DNA of 64,000 nt from Anarhynchus alexandrinus (GCA_008711295.1 VUYV01000004.1:3693129-3757128); one strand, 5' to 3'; shown: positions 1-14,693, numbered from the stretch's first letter. Program-made: numbers and translations. Notes: generated from the letters alone by a model not told the origin.

Positions 1-54
1 GATGCAGCCTATGGGTAAACCATACAGGCTAGAGCACAACCTCTACTACCCTTA

Positions 55-96
55 GAATCACAGAATTGTCCAGGTTGGAAGGGACCTTTAAGATGT
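55..96 (-). mobile_element. CR1 3' end scrap
   Basis: AATCACAGAATTGTCCAGGT followed by TGGAAGGGACCTTTAAGAT is the reverse complement of the last bases of CR1. Little else of the element remains. Confidence 0.7.
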
Positions 97-3000
97 TGCT
101 GTTAGCCTTGCAGAAAAAGGAATTGTGTGAGCTTAAGGCATGTGGAGATGTTGGCATGAAGACACGTCATGTTTTAAATTACCCTTACATGGCTATTAGG
201 GAGTTCTATCAACTGTTATGTTCTTTAAATTACTTCCCCATCCCTTCAATTTAATAACAGATATTTCCCTCTGGGTTTTCTATTAGGGTGTTAAATTTCC
301 CTGGATATTTCCCCCCAATCTCCCCACCCTTACCCCTTCCCCCCCATCTTCATGATTGGCTTTCATCTGGCATAAACCCTGAGCAGGTATTCTTGAGACA
401 CTATAAATAATAATCCAATATATTTGACCCCACAGGAATTACAATTTGAAATAAGAATCTGCTTTTCCCACAAAGACCTTTGGGAAAAGCCTAAAAATGA
501 ACAACAGAACTATTCACAATACAGCAAATATTATGGCAGTGAGAGATTAGGAGAAACCAAGGGCTTCCAGAACAGACATACCTTTTAGTTAAGAACTTTG
601 CATTTTAAAATATTCAGTCACCTACACTGAGAAAAATAACACAGGCACCATGTAAAGATTGCAAAAGTAAAAGGGTTTTTCTTACATAAATAGCATTCAT
701 GTAACATTTTGAAGAAATGGTTCATTAGAATTACTGAATTCAGACAGCAAACAAGTCCATGAAGTGCTTAGATAAGGTAAAAACAGAAGCTAGGTTAAAC
801 CTTAGATAGACAGACGCTACTGACAAATGACACTAAAAATGAACACTTTCTTAACATTTTTGAACCCTTCTATCATCTTGACAATCTTTTGGTGTTTGAA
901 TTGGAGCACTAAGATCTAAGTATATGCTTAACTTAAAAAATTGTAAGGAGCAGAAGTAGTGATGAAATCAGACTATTACCTAGTTGTTTTGTCATTAGTA
1001 GACTACAAAGAATAAGCTCTTTTAGTGTTCTTTCATAACACAAGCTGTCCAAATTCGTGGTTTATTCATGTAACTGTTTCTTTTTGTTTGTTCTGCTTCA
1101 TGTTTCTTGAATGTATACCCTACACTGACACAAAAAGATAGAGCTTTAAAATGTACTTTAAGTATTTCACAGTATACATAAATTGTTTCAGTTATTCACA
1201 ATGGAAATAGTGTGGTTCGTTTCTTACATTTCTCTCCTTCGCTTTTGAATGTGTATGGTAATTTTAAGAGACATGCAACACAGAGTAGGATGTTGTGATA
1301 ATTCCCCTGAAGTATTTACTTGATGTTTGTATTATTTATGTAATAGTAGTCTATTACCAATCCAGTAATGATGGATAGTAATAGTTAAGTGTTCCTGTGG
1401 GACTTCACAGGCCTTCTTCCATAAAGTAGGTTTGATGGGACTATAAAAATCCAAATGTATTTCTTCCCATGCACACTTGTACTGGATTACAACAGTGGGA
1501 TTCATACACATGAGAAAAGATTTACCGCTTATCTGAAAAAGATATACTGCACCAACCCATTATGAAAGAAAACCTTTTCAGCCCTGAAGTTATTCCAAGA
1601 AATTAAGAAATTCTGTTAATAGCAACAACCTGGACCTTTAAAAGCACTGCAGCTCACGGGCATGCATTATTCTTCATACTTAATGCCAGCAATTATACTT
1701 TTAATGATTGTTGCAGATAATCAAAACGAATTACATAGTGCTACATGCCTCAAATCTGTATTTTGCTAAGAGTTATGATTGCTCTGAAAATTCTGTCCTC
1801 TTGGCAATTATTAAACACCACGAAGAAAAGATCACTTTTATCGTCAAGGCAGATTTGATGTCAATGACAGTCCCATTTTGTTTACTTGTGAATTTTAGTT
1901 TTGAAGGGGCAGTAGTTCACAAATGATAAGCTTACAAAAAACTAAACTGTAGTATATTCCTGAGGACAAAGACAGGACCAACGACAAGGAATTAAGGAGG
2001 ACACCATCATTCATCAGTTTTTACTAAAGAGCATTTCTGAACTCAGTATTTAATTAACCAAGGTATCACATATAGAAAACTATTAAATTATGCAAGTCTG
2101 GGCAAACACCAGGAGAACCTCTTCATACATATAGAAAATAAATGGATGTTACCTTTTAATTTTGTAGGTTTATCATCAAGATTTCTTATTTACCTCACTC
2201 CCTTCATTTTCCACTATGCCTTCTGTGGGTTTTTTTTAAGCCTCTCCACTTCTTCTGTTCTCTTTCAATTGCCTGGGAAATCCTACAGCATCTGATCTAA
2301 CTTCTACAAAGACCTAGTACACAGAGCTATAAACCAGGCAAACAAAGCTGGTTCAAATCCAAAAAGAACACCAGTGCAAGTGAATGCTTTGCTCCAGACA
2401 CCTTTCCTTGTGTAAAAATGACATCTCTCCTTTGAAGAATAAAATGCATACATTATTAATAATTTCTCCTAAGGGGTTGCATGGCATTTTATCTTTCAAA
2501 CAGTAATTTCTTGTAGGTGAGGAGACTAAAAACTAACCATGGCATTATAAACTCTCCAGAACCACAAATCCACTACCTCTGGCTCCTGAAAGTAAATTGA
2601 AAATTTAGTATCTCACTTTGGTTTTCCCTTATTTTGGCTAAATAATTTCTCCCATTAAAAAAAAAAAATATCCACAAACCCTATTCAAACAGTAATGTAT
2701 ATCAATATTATTTTCTAACAGTCATTGCTTGGGATTGTAAGGAAAAGGGATAGAAATGGCTATACTAGATTAGATTCCAGACCCATGCAGTCCAGGCAAA
2801 ATTGGCTATCAGATGCTTAAGAATAAGGCACAAGAAAAGAACAGTAAATTCCTATTGTATAATCTCTAGTCTCCTACAAGGCCTAGAATAAGATATGATA
2901 AATACTAACAAAACACCAAAGCACACATGGCTTAACATCTCCTCCAATTCAACTACAGTTGAGTTCCATCCACACATTACAGTATGTAACTCACTCATAT

Positions 3001-5074
3001 TTGGGAAAAATTTCTGTTACTTAGTTACAGGAAATCAGAGCTGAGAAAATATCCTTTTCAATAGCAGCACAGTCTCTTAAAAGCTATTAAATAAAATATT
3101 CAAAATCAACAACATTGTCTAAATGCGCTGGTAACTTTTCACCTAACGGACTTTTTAGTCAGTCTAACTAATTTTAGTTACACAAACCAGAATATGGGGA
3201 GAGAGGGGAAAGAAGACACATCAGAAAGTGGCTAAAGAGTGGGGTAAGGGGGAAGGAGAAGGCGGCTTCTCTTTTGTGCTCCCTCAAATGCTGCATCGCG
3301 TTGCTGTGTCCAACTGTGTATTTGGACTGACAGCTCTTTGAGAAGTGTTCAGTGCGTTGTTCAATGTGGCTGATACTCAGGACCTGGCCAGCAGCTGGAC
3401 AACAACTGGAAATGCTCCAGTTGTTCAGTGTCACTTTTAGTGTCACACACTTACTGCATCAACATTGACAGTTATGTTTAATGAAATGTGTTTATTTATT
3501 TACAGTACAGAAATATTATGTTTACAACAATGGTTACTGCTTTCTGCTCAGAGCAGTTTTTCACAAGGAATCAATAAAACCACCTGAGCCCTGTAGACAC
3601 AAGTGTGTTACACCACTGGTGTCAGCAGTACAATGACCTCATTCACTATTTCTTTTAGCTCTTACCATCATAGACAGCTTTTCTTCCTGTCTTGGTCTGT
3701 TTTCTAAATTGTTCTGCCTTATTTTAAGACAATTTCCATAATCCATATATCAAGAAAAAATTATGCATTTACAAAACTTCTATCATTAGATCACAGAAAT
3801 ATCAGCAGCTTGGAGCTCTTTATACTCTATTTCCTTTTAACAGTATTTACTGAAATTAAATAGAAACTTTTCAAAAGGAAAGCTACAAAGGTTGCAAGCT
3901 AAGCATAAGGTTTACGGTTTATGATAATTAGTACCTATCAATATCAAAGCTGGCAAAACTTTCATTTGCATCTAACAGCTGGGATCAATATCTACAAAGA
4001 AGTCACTGAGCAGGGTTGCTTTACTCTGGCTGCATGAGATACTTCATCTTCTGGAACTATGAAAAAAAGGTCTGACCTACCACCATTGTAGGAAATAAGC
4101 TTAAGTCCATTTTAGCCATCAGAGCTATGACAGTTGGTATGACATGAAGGATCTACTCTTCCTTCCAAATGCCCCCATCCCTTATCAACAGTGTTTACAC
4201 AGGATAGTACTCTAAAGTTTAGAAAATCCATGCTTGTATTTCTTCCCTAGTAAGAATCCTCAAGAAAAGACCGTCACAGCTGCTTCTCCCTAACACTTAT
4301 CACTGGCAAGGTACCACAGAGCACAGGCAGTTCAAATAAGACAGACTGGATTATTGCTGATGGTGCAAGGAAAGATCTTCCACTGTAAGTCTTCATGTTT
4401 CATACCTTCATTTGTTCAAGTCAGCCACTTGTTGCATCCTGAAACAATTCAGGACAGAGCTTGCCAGGGTGACAGCTCTCTTCTCGCTCTATGATTGTAA
4501 AGCACATTAACTGGAAGAGGTCCAGATCCTGAAGAGCTCATCTATGCACATTATTAACAAAAACAACTGCCATAATGACAGGTTTCCTTTAAAATACAAA
4601 AGCATGAGCTGTACCCATCTGCCCTACCACACAAACACAAAACTGCTTTACAGTTGCTTCTTTGTTCTCATCCTAATTCATCCAGCAGCCAACAACCATG
4701 ACAACACAGCAGTGTTAACTGTACCACTTAATCTTCAAATAAGCCAAAGCTACCGAATCGCAGGGAATGTATGGTACATACATTTGTATAGATGATTTAA
4801 GACTGTTGAGCAACAGAGACCCCTTCCAGCAATGAAACATTTGTAGTTTCAGTATACCCAGTAGGTAAGCAGGCAGCCATTATGAGAATAGACAAACTGA
4901 CTAGAGTTACCATGATTTATGATAGTAGTAATTTTTAAGAAAATTAATACAGTCACAAACCCTTTACTATGAGTAGCACATAGGCAAACAGTCAGTTAAA
5001 GTGAAACAAAAGAAAGCCCATTTTTAGATCAGTATTTCCCCCTCCTCCCTTCTTATACAACATTTAATTAGGAG

Positions 5075-5250
5075 AAGCAGTACAACGGATAACATGTTGG
5101 ACAGGACTCTGCAAACAATACCCATAGGTTTGCATTGACCCTGCAGAATGATCTTGGGCAAATAAACTGAAGCTCATTGAAAATTTCTCATCTGCAATAT
5201 GGACAGAATGATATCAACCATCATTCTTAAGCATTTTGTAAAGAGATTTT
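5075..5250 (+). mobile_element. MIR-like ancient SINE remnant
   Basis: The order GGACAGGACTCTG, GATCTTGGGCAAATAAACTG, TCTCATCTGCAATATGG follows the MIR core (GACCTTGGGCAAGTTACTT, TCATCTGTAAAATGG). It is heavily diverged; I judged it by eye. Confidence 0.6.
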
Positions 5251-5477
5251 ACTGAAAATTGCTATTACAAACTAAGGGCTACTCTAGAACAAAATGCCGG
5301 TTCACACAATCACAGATTTCAATAAAAAATTATAAACTTGAAAATCTGACTTCATTAAAAAAACCCCAAGCAACAAACACCCAAAATTTCATCTAGTTGT
5401 TCCTAGTTTCTAACTGCAACTTCTGTTGCAAGACTACAGCAACTCATTGCTACTGAGCCTCCTCAGCATATAAAGAA

Positions 5478-5570
5478 AGTGAGGCAGAAAGAACTCCTGT
5501 GATTTACTCGAGAACACACAGCATGTCAAACGTCAGAGCCACAAACAAGACCCAGCCTCCAAGGCCCATA
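5478..5570 (-). mobile_element. MIR-like remnant, antisense
   Basis: AGTGAGGCAGAAAGAACTCC, TGATTTACTCGAGAACACAC and GTCAGAGCC track the reverse complement of the MIR core (GAGGCACAGAGAGGTTAAGTGACTTGCCC). It lies 230 bp from the sense-oriented remnant. Confidence 0.55.
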
Positions 5571-7898
5571 TCCTGGCCAGGAAACCAAAATAAGACTCAC
5601 TTTCTTCAGGGCACAGAGCTGGTCCACCAACAATGGAGTGATTAAGCTGCATTGGATAGTGTATAAATATGTTTTAGGCAACAAAAAATGTGAAACTGTA
5701 TATGAAGTAGGGCCAAAACTTGGTGCTGGTTCAGAAAAAGTGAGAGGAGCTATTATTCTGTGAGTGGATACATTGCTGTCATTTATAAAAGTGCTCCTTT
5801 TGCAAACCAGCAACCTAATGAATTACTGTGCATTAAAAATTGATTGTCCCTACATAGCATTTTTTTAAACTTCTGTATTGATTTATGTTTTAATTTTGCA
5901 TAATGCACCAGAGCCCAATTAAGATCCGTGGGAGGTGAAGGAGTGGGGGGGACAAACCGAGAGGTTTTCTATGTTTGTTCTCTACTCTGGTCACTTCAAA
6001 ACTAAAATGAACAAACCTATCAGGAAAACAGAAGGGATCCTAGCATACTGCATTTAATGTAATGCAGTAATGTAATGTAATTTGATCATTACTTGGCATG
6101 TCAGAGTGTTTAAATCTAACCCCTCCCCTCTTCTACCCTGCAGGAAAGGCAGACAGTGCAGACTGCAAAGCATTTCAGGGAAATAAGACAATTGGCCTGA
6201 CAACTGAGGGCACAAATCTTGTGCCAGAACAAACCATCCACAAGATTTCTACAGTCATTGTACATAAAAAACCCGATCAGACTGTTGGCTTCAGACAGAG
6301 CCTTATGTCAGGCCCAGTATGACACAAGCACATTTTCCCAAACGACTTAAAGGTTATGTAATAGAGATCTGCAGAGCATTAGCAGTCACGTGACACGTCC
6401 CACTAAGATTTCAAACTGCCACCTACAAAATTTAATTAGCAAGCAGTAAACAAGAGAGAAAGGAAGACACACGCTCCTGGAATTCATGGAGAATATTCTT
6501 AATGTTCTAAACTATAGGCAGAATTGGGGGCAGGGAAGTGGGGAGAACAGTAAGGAGGGTTTAACAAATAGGTAAAACTGTGACTGTCAGAAGAGGGAAA
6601 GTGCAGTAAACGGGGGACAGATTCAACCATGTATTGCTTGTTATAGTGACAACTGTCAGCTTCATCCAGCTGAATTCTAAGCACCATCAAGCCTATCCAT
6701 CTTCAGTAAGAGTTTAGTCCATTAGCACACTCTCAGAGACACTGTGCTGAGCTATCCCTCCTGGTGGAACTGGCACAGAGCTATAAAAGTCCCTGCTGAT
6801 TAACATCAGAGAATATTTTTAAGCAAGTTGGACAATGTATTTAGTAAAGATGCATTTTCCATGTCAGTGAAAAGGCACCATAATATTTCATGCAGGAGTA
6901 ACAAATAACATTTTTCAACTGTGTAAAAAGGAGTTGCAGCAATATTCAGCAGGAGCTGAAATGGTGAAACCCCTCCTGATTCTGGAGGAATTTAGTTTTG
7001 GTTTAGGATTTTTTCTGAGCCAACCATAAACAATTAACCTGGGAAAAAAGGGCTTATTTTCCTTCCAAAGTTGGCAATAGGGGGTATTATTGTCATTTTT
7101 TCCCCACACATCCAGTGTAAAAACTTAATTGAAGCTGTCTATAAAAATTATTTATGCTCCTCAGCAAAAATAAAATAAAATAACCAGTCTAGTCCCAGCA
7201 TGGAAGGAAAGGGGTGCATACACTGACTGCCCATCAGCCCTCTGTGCTCAGATCAGGCCTTAAGGAAGGTATCACACTGAAGAGCTTGCTACAGGATGAT
7301 ATATAAAGAAAAAAATCGAAGACAGTTTCTAATTGTCATTAGATGAGAACAGAAAAGAGAGACTATGCCATACTATTATATTTGCAATGCCTTCCCCTTG
7401 ATTCTTCACGGTAATATCGTACGCCGCTGCTGCTTGCTAATAAACATCAAACATTTGGCATAGTAATACTTATTGCCTTAGAAACCAAGTGTTATACTGT
7501 TTTTAACACAGAAAATATAAAACTTTATGACAATTAAAAAATAATAAAAATCAGACCTATAGTCCCACTTCCTCTGTCCTGACTTTTGCACTGTAAATGT
7601 TTCTACCAAACAATTGCCACCATCAGGGAAACTAGGCTCTTCACTCCAAACTGAACATACCCATTAGCACAATAGAAAGTTTAGAAAATCAAATGTTATT
7701 CCAAAAAGCTCGGAATCAATTCAGATTCTTCTGACACTTGGAAATATTTTTCTATAGATCAACAACATACAATGCAGACTGTCAAGTGATTGATAAGTAG
7801 CATCTAGAAGCTTCCATTGGGATTTAGCATCCCGATGGAGAAAAGAGTCTGGTCTGAAGATCTCATTTTCTAATCAGATAAAATAAGTAGAATGTAGT

Positions 7899-8040
7899 GG
7901 AAAGGGTCCATCATTATTCCCATTTACAGAAAGAGAACAGAGCCCACGAGATACTAAGTGCTTTGTACAGGGCCATTCACAGAATCTGTGGCAGAGCTGA
8001 TAAGGAAATCAGAGTGTGACTTCCTAGTGCCACATCACAA
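7899..8040 (-). mobile_element. MIR-like remnant, antisense
   Basis: TCATTATTCCCATTTACAGA, AAGTGCTTTGTACAGGGCC and GTGGCAGAGCTGATAAGG match the antisense MIR core closely. A chance open frame overlaps it. Confidence 0.65.
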
Positions 8041-11000
8041 GCACAATCCACAGTGTCGAGCCACAAACCACTCTAATTTCCTCACCAAAGTGCCAACCAT
8101 AGGTGGCTTTACAATCATACCTTACAGAATGGACATGACTCCAACATGTTATTTAACAGGATGGTTACAGTTAGCAAAGAAACCCTCAAAGACCACATTC
8201 AAACTTCAGGGTCAACCAGCTGCTCCAGAAGACTGTTACCTGTTCTCCCAGGGTAATGTTACCACTGCCATTTCCCAAGAGCCTACTCTGTGCAAAGCAG
8301 CCTGACAAAAGCCCTTTTTCACTGGTGAACAGAAACTGGTTTCACGACACCTTGCTCTGAAGGAGCTGCATTTTTCCAGCACTGTGGCTACATTCCAATT
8401 CCATTTTTAATCACGAATTTGTTATATATTTTCCAATTCTAACGGCAAAGAGCAAATGCTACTGTCAGCAATCCTTCATGACAATTCTCATCTGTGGTGG
8501 ACAGACAGCTTAGAACATCTACAGTCAGAAGACAGCTAATCATCAGTGGCACCAGATGTTTTTCAGAAAATCTTAAATAGATTTCAGTTACTTAGTACTA
8601 AGCATTGAAAGATTTTCAAAATTATACAGAGGAAATGTTATCTATGTAGCTTGCCATTCTATCAAAGAGCTCACTGGACATGATAAACTCATGCTATGGA
8701 AGGGGGAAACAAAGGATTTACTCAAAATTCCACTTTAGTCAGAAGCTTTTGCTGAATACTAAAACAAAAATAAGTCCCAGGAAAAAGGTCATAACTAACA
8801 GATATTTCAGCTACTCTGACATATTTTCTAGTCGTGATGAGGGTCTATAACAATTTCAATTAAATTAAAAACAGCCTTGACACTCAAACCATACTTCATT
8901 CAACATAAATATTGAACGGACAGGACAGTGACACATGACCAACTAGTTTCTTATTTCAGAATAAAGTCAGTGTGATTTTTGATATTTAATTTTGATACAT
9001 GGTGGGGCATTTGACACATTATCCAGTGGATCTCAGGCATCTTATTTCTACTGCTGGCAATCCAGAAAGGCTCGGAGTTCTGTAATAAGCTATGACCAGA
9101 ATGAACACTGTTGTGCTTATACATTCATTTCAAACTCAGTATCACACACCTATCTAAACTACAATGAGTATGCACATCTAGCACATATCTGAATGTCAAC
9201 TCATTCTATTTTAAAGAGATACCTATTTTGTATATATGCATAAGTACATACCTAGATTGTGTGAGTATAAGACTGGCCACATATAGGGATGCTTAAAAAT
9301 TCAGAGCTTGTAATTGTCAGTTAACTAAAGTAGCATGTATCAGCAATTCAGATCGTTTTCATGCAGAAATTTGTGGCACTGCACTGTCCCATATTTTTTC
9401 CTACACCCAAAAACCATGTGACATTTTAAAGCTGTAATTTGGTTATCATTCTAGAAAAGTCAACATATTATATATTTGGATGTACCTGGAGCACCTTTTT
9501 GAGAAATTTAAAGTTGTATGTAATAATGCTGCACCTCTGTTTACTGCCTCTAGTATACAGTCATGCTGTATGTTAGCAGGTTGGAACCCATTCAGATATA
9601 TAGCTACAAAAAAATCAGTGTTGCTCTCTACTCTGCAGGCAGCACGACCAGTCATTTCATTTAGAGTAGGTCTTTTTCCTATTGAAAAGAAAGTAGTATG
9701 CACAAAGCTACCGTTCAGGACCACCACATCTTTTTAATAAAAATAAGAGTCGCCTAAAAAAGACCCAACACCCTTCTTTAAGGTACTACAAGTAATGCAT
9801 GTGTATTTCAAAGGATGTCTACAGTGGTGAATCCTGGCTGACATCTGTAAGATTTGATACAAATTGCCTTCCTCATTTGTCAGCTGGGTAGACTTGAAAG
9901 GCCTCCTCTAATAAAAATGTAACACCTCCTGATCAAAAAAGCTGAAATATAAAGTGACTATAGTAACTTTCATATCAGTCCATGTATACTGCTATTTTTT
10001 ATTGTATTGAATTTATAGAGATGCTTTAATTTTCAGCCTACCACTCGGTCTGTGTTTTAATATTTCATGCTGTTTTCTTAAGGCAGCTCTTCTATCTTAC
10101 TAAGCAATTGTCCTTATTTGTATTTACTTGATGGCAATCATAGTATTCTTTCCTTGCCTCAGCATACTTGGTGCAATTCTTGATGTTAAAATGAATAGCT
10201 TTGACTTTAGGTATTTCTTCAAAATACATCCAATCACTTAAGAAGCAGACACTGTATTTACTAGTTGCAGTGACAAGACTCATTAATAAGTTATTCTGCT
10301 GAGTTATTTTATATATAAACTCTGCATCACTGCCTGCATTGGACAAAAATGCCCAGTCAGTTTTTTTACCACTAAAATAACAGACAGCAATAGCTTAAAA
10401 AGAAAAAACAAAGCCTTCGTAGGCACTTATCTTTTCCTCAGTTAAAATTGTACTAAGACCATGTACAACTGTAATGTCAACCATCACATCACTCTTGGAA
10501 ATGCATACCCTCTCTGCCCAATGCTATAGGCAATAGCCAATTCTGAAAAGAGGTTAATAAAAAACCCTGCAGTATCCCCTGTAATACTGAGCACAGCATA
10601 CTGGTATGTACTAACTAATTAACTGGTATTTAAATGCATATGCTATAATAAAATGTTATTATTCTGTTCTACGTACTCACATACATAACATACTTCCCAC
10701 AAATACTGCTATGTATAGTTTGTCCATATATACATATCTACATAGCTGCAGAAGATCTCTCTCCTCTACCAAAAAAAGGATGAGATATTTACTTGCAATT
10801 GGCCTAATTTAGCATGAGATGCCAGACAAATACCACATATAATTTCATTAACAATATCTCTATGGAAGAGTAGTCACATTGATGGCTTTGCCATAACATG
10901 ACAATATACATCTGCAAAGCAAACAGATACTGTGAATATGCACCGTGCTCGGGGGCTTGGGGGGGGTGAGGGGGGAGAGAGCTGCTAGCCAGTATGATTA

Positions 11001-11409
11001 CGAACTTTGCCCACAGACACTAATACAGAAAAGAAACATGGCACCATCTAACCTGTCAATATAGTATTTATTTTATTGGAAACCTTAAAAGCGACTAGAA
11101 AATTACATCAGATTAAACATCAATAGGAGGGAGGATGGAATAATCTAGCAAGAGTTTAATCCCTTTACCTAGTGCTCGTGCATGATACTAACATATTTTA
11201 TTATTCTAAGCAGCACCTAAAAGAAAAGATCCAGTGAAGGGCATCATCTAATTGCAGCAGAATAATAAAGTTTGTCTGCCTCTGATAAGAGTTACTGCTG
11301 CATTACTGCTAACTAAAAAGAGGATTCTCCCCACACACACCCCTACAAATCTTCAGCCCTCCCACCCTCATTTTGCCTGAAAAGCATTTAACAGAAATAG
11401 CTATTTTTA

Positions 11410-11875
11410 GAAATGGTGAAATCTCAGCATACCTTCAAATCAAGTGCTTCCGATGTTCAGCAAGATCATTGCCGAGAGAGAGCTGCAGTCTACTGTGTCA
11501 AATTACAACCTTGTAGAGAAAGGCGGCAGCGTCGGCAGCAGCAGCATTGGTGTGTTTGCACGGCTAGTATTCAGGCTAGAAATGATTCATTAGTTGTCTG
11601 CAGGGAGGCAGGGTGAAAAAGAGAGAGCAAGCATCATCGACCATGCAGCAGCTGCCAGAGCCTATGAAACAGCAGTGCTCGCACACACATACGCACACAA
11701 AGATGGCTTTCCCTATTTGCCAGTTTCTCTTTCACATAGTATTAACCCGACACAGCAGCGGGGAGCACGGACAGGAGCTGACAAGCAGCAAGTGGGATCG
11801 CAGCAAGGATGTGTTTCAGTGCGGGGGGAGGGAGNAGTAGGTCATCTGTGGCCTACTGGCACGAACCAATGAACT
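11410..11875 (-). promoter_or_regulatory. Candidate internal promoter (CpG-richer segment)
   Basis: The segment is clearly richer in CpG than the AT-rich surroundings, with GGCGGCAGCGTCGGCAGC near 11523 and an N at 11835. A perfect MEF2 consensus CTATTTTTAG sits at 11401-11410. On the minus strand a possible donor TTTGAAG|GTATGC lies near 11432. It could be the start of a shorter RIMBP2 transcript; this is inference from composition and gene direction only. Confidence 0.3.
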
Positions 11876-12958
11876 GTAAATGTGAGCTGCAATTTTTTTT
11901 TCCCTCCCAAGCCTGCCCAATGGAAGGCTTAGAAACTCAAATGCAGAAGGGTATTAAGACAGATTACCTGGAGCATCCTAACCATTCTGTCTTTCCTCTT
12001 CTCAAGAAAACTGTATACAATATATTCACAAAAAACTTTTAAGTATGCGACAACCATCTCCCCAGCAGCTAGAGGGAGACACTATAAGGGGATACAGGGA
12101 AAGATTTTAAACAAATCAATTTTTAAAAAATCTAGCTTCAATCTTTTTTTTCCCTCCTTTTTTTTTTTTCCTTTTTTCTTTTTTTCTCCCAGCAGAGGTG
12201 ATCTGACTCACAGAATCTGACCACTTTGGGAGTGCATTCACTACAACGTAATTGAATTCTCAAGGCTGCTGAAGGTTAAATTACCAAGAAAACATATGAA
12301 GTTATGTTGAGTGGAACTTCTGTATTTTTCTTTCAGTATTTAACAAGGGAAGGAAATATTGCACTCTCAAGGCACTATTTTATTGAATTCTGTTGAAGTA
12401 TCTGCAGAAATGCCTCTCTGCATTTAATAATGTCTCCCTACATTAATTTACAGTTCCTTTTCAAGTATCAGTCTTCCCCCCACAGTTTTACTAACAGGCA
12501 TAGTGAGGAAGCTGAGGACAATTTTCAGAAAAGTTTGGCATTAACAAAATGAGCCAGATTTCCCCCAAGATTCCCCCCAAGTTCTTTATGAAGTTGAAGT
12601 GCATGGAGAGTACCCTGATCTCCAGGAACTGTCAGCATCAGATGCTTCACTGGAAGGTATTAAGAGCCATGGAAGAAGGACTCATCACATCACCTCTTTC
12701 TCAAGTTTTGTCTTATCCAGATTTCCAGTCCATGATAAATTTGAACCTTCAACCATGATGTTTACTAAACAGCTAAGGAATCCTTCCAAAATGGCATTGC
12801 CTATATTTCTGGATATACCAGTTCCCAAGCATGAATCTATTTGAGCACCTTATTAAGATCGTTACCCACCAAGCTTCTAGCAACACCGAGTACCACCACT
12901 CTCACTTGGATGAAAAGCATTTCTCTTCAGATGCTTAAAATTAAAGTACGGTGCAGTG

Positions 12959-12985
12959 CGATCACAGTGTGATCACAGTGTGATC
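12959..12985 (+). repeat. 11-bp tandem repeat
   Basis: GATCACAGTGT is repeated twice and followed by GATC (12960-12985), preceded by the partial GTGCAGTGC. Short and intronic. Confidence 0.75.
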
Positions 12986-14693
12986 TTCAAAGTAACTGAT
13001 TGCTTCTGAAAAATCTGTCCCTCGTTATATGAATGAAACAGCTAAAAATCTAATCCTTGGTTCTGTGATACTGAAATAAAATATATATGAGGAAAAGGGT
13101 TATAGATAATATGTGCTTTCTTCGCTGAAGGTCTACCTTGGCCCATTCCAGAAAAACTACAGTTTCCTGAATGGAAAGTCCAACATCTAAAAATGAGGTA
13201 TCCAAGACTACTCTTTTGTGCAAATCTCAGCCCCAAATGACCCTCCCTGAGATTACTCATGACTGTAGCAAGAACAACAAAACTCTGGTATTTTTGGAGA
13301 GAAAAGCTGTTCCTACTCAGGATCATATGTTCCTTCCCAGATTAGATTATGGCTTTAATCATCGGGCAAGTGCACTCTTACTTTTATAACCAGTTTGTGG
13401 CATAAATTGTTTCCTTTTTTTTTTTTTTTTTAAAAAAAAGGTCTAATTTTGGCAAGTTAGGGTTTTTTTTTCCTCAGTTGAGCTACATGCAAGCTTCAAA
13501 TCCAAACGTTGCTTCTGACTATGACTATATCGGCACTTATCATACTGTGCTTCAGCAACAAATACAGACCTGCAGCATATGACACAAAGTGATACCAGAA
13601 GATTCCAGGTGACACATTTTGGAAACCTGTCTTGTCAAGGCTGGAGACTAGATGAATATATCTGTTGCTTTATGTGCATTTGTACAAACAAAAGAAAAAT
13701 TTGCTAAACCAACTTGATACTTGAAAATAAGTCAGATCACTATAAAATGGCATTATTAATGTGTTACACTGAACCAAACCAACTCTTCTCATTCCTTTTC
13801 ATAAGTGGATTTAAAACGTGTGTATCTGTACATGGGGGTGTGTGGGTATATATATGTATAAAATATGTAAATTATCATAAACTTTCTGGAAATCCTGTTT
13901 TAAAAATATGGAAAATTATATGAATAAATTAAATTAAGTCACTCTGAAAATAAAATAGCAACTAATTTTTTAACCTATCAGCACAGATTCACTGCTATGA
14001 AGATTTTAAAACATATTCTTTATCTCAAGTCAATGTTTAGAAACCTGAGTCATCAAAACTTGACATACTCAACTTGTTATGCCACAGCAGATGAAAACTT
14101 ACATTTTACTGGAACTGTAAGATATTAGGACATCGTTAACATAAACAGTTTATTGTTAATTCAGTAGTTTATATGGCCAAACATTAGCATCAAGTATATA
14201 GCCTGACAGGATACTTTTGCCCGTTCAGGGCTGGATGCAGCTATGCTGATGATGGGCTGCAGGTAACCAGGAATACATATATAACAGTGCTGCTGAGAGA
14301 AGAAAGGGAATTACAGCTCTGTATGCCAGGCCAAGAAATCCCCCAAGAATAATAATACCAGTATAATGAACCTACCTTCTGATAGACAGTTTTCTTCAGA
14401 AAAAAAAGAGATAGAACATAAGACATGTTTCTGTACACGACAGGGCTTTATGAAATGCCATTTTAACTACGTAACCTTTCACAGGCCATAATGAATTTCA
14501 TGTTCTTTCCAGTCTTTCTGAATTACATGAAACAATTATTTAAAATACATCCTAAAAGATTAATTTTCCTCTTAGTACCCTTAGTATGAAAAATAAATCT
14601 TGCAGTGTGTTGTTTCAATAAAACAAACCAAAACGATGATAAACCCTTCCCTTCCAAAGTGAGGTAGACTGAAAAAATAATAAAGGAGCTTAC

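Larger units (their letters stand above)
1..14693 (-). other. Probable RIMBP2 intronic DNA, left part of window
   Basis: No exon with family resemblance was found on either strand. The stretch holds three MIR-like remnants (5.07-5.25, 5.48-5.57, 7.90-8.04 kb), a CR1 scrap at the left edge, a short TAATG repeat near 6060-6080, an 11-bp tandem repeat near 12960, pyrimidine runs near 12.15 kb and one CpG-richer segment (11.41-11.87 kb). Its status as intron depends on the RIMBP2 reading of the exons to the right. Confidence 0.5.

Noticed and set aside
2345..2360. tRNA B-box-like GGTTCAAATCC
   Set aside because: No A box at the correct distance and no cloverleaf; at most a worn tRNA-derived SINE.
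9446..9737. Open frames on both strands over the same 280 bp
   Set aside because: Opposed frames with no domain, start context or splice signals; treated as chance.
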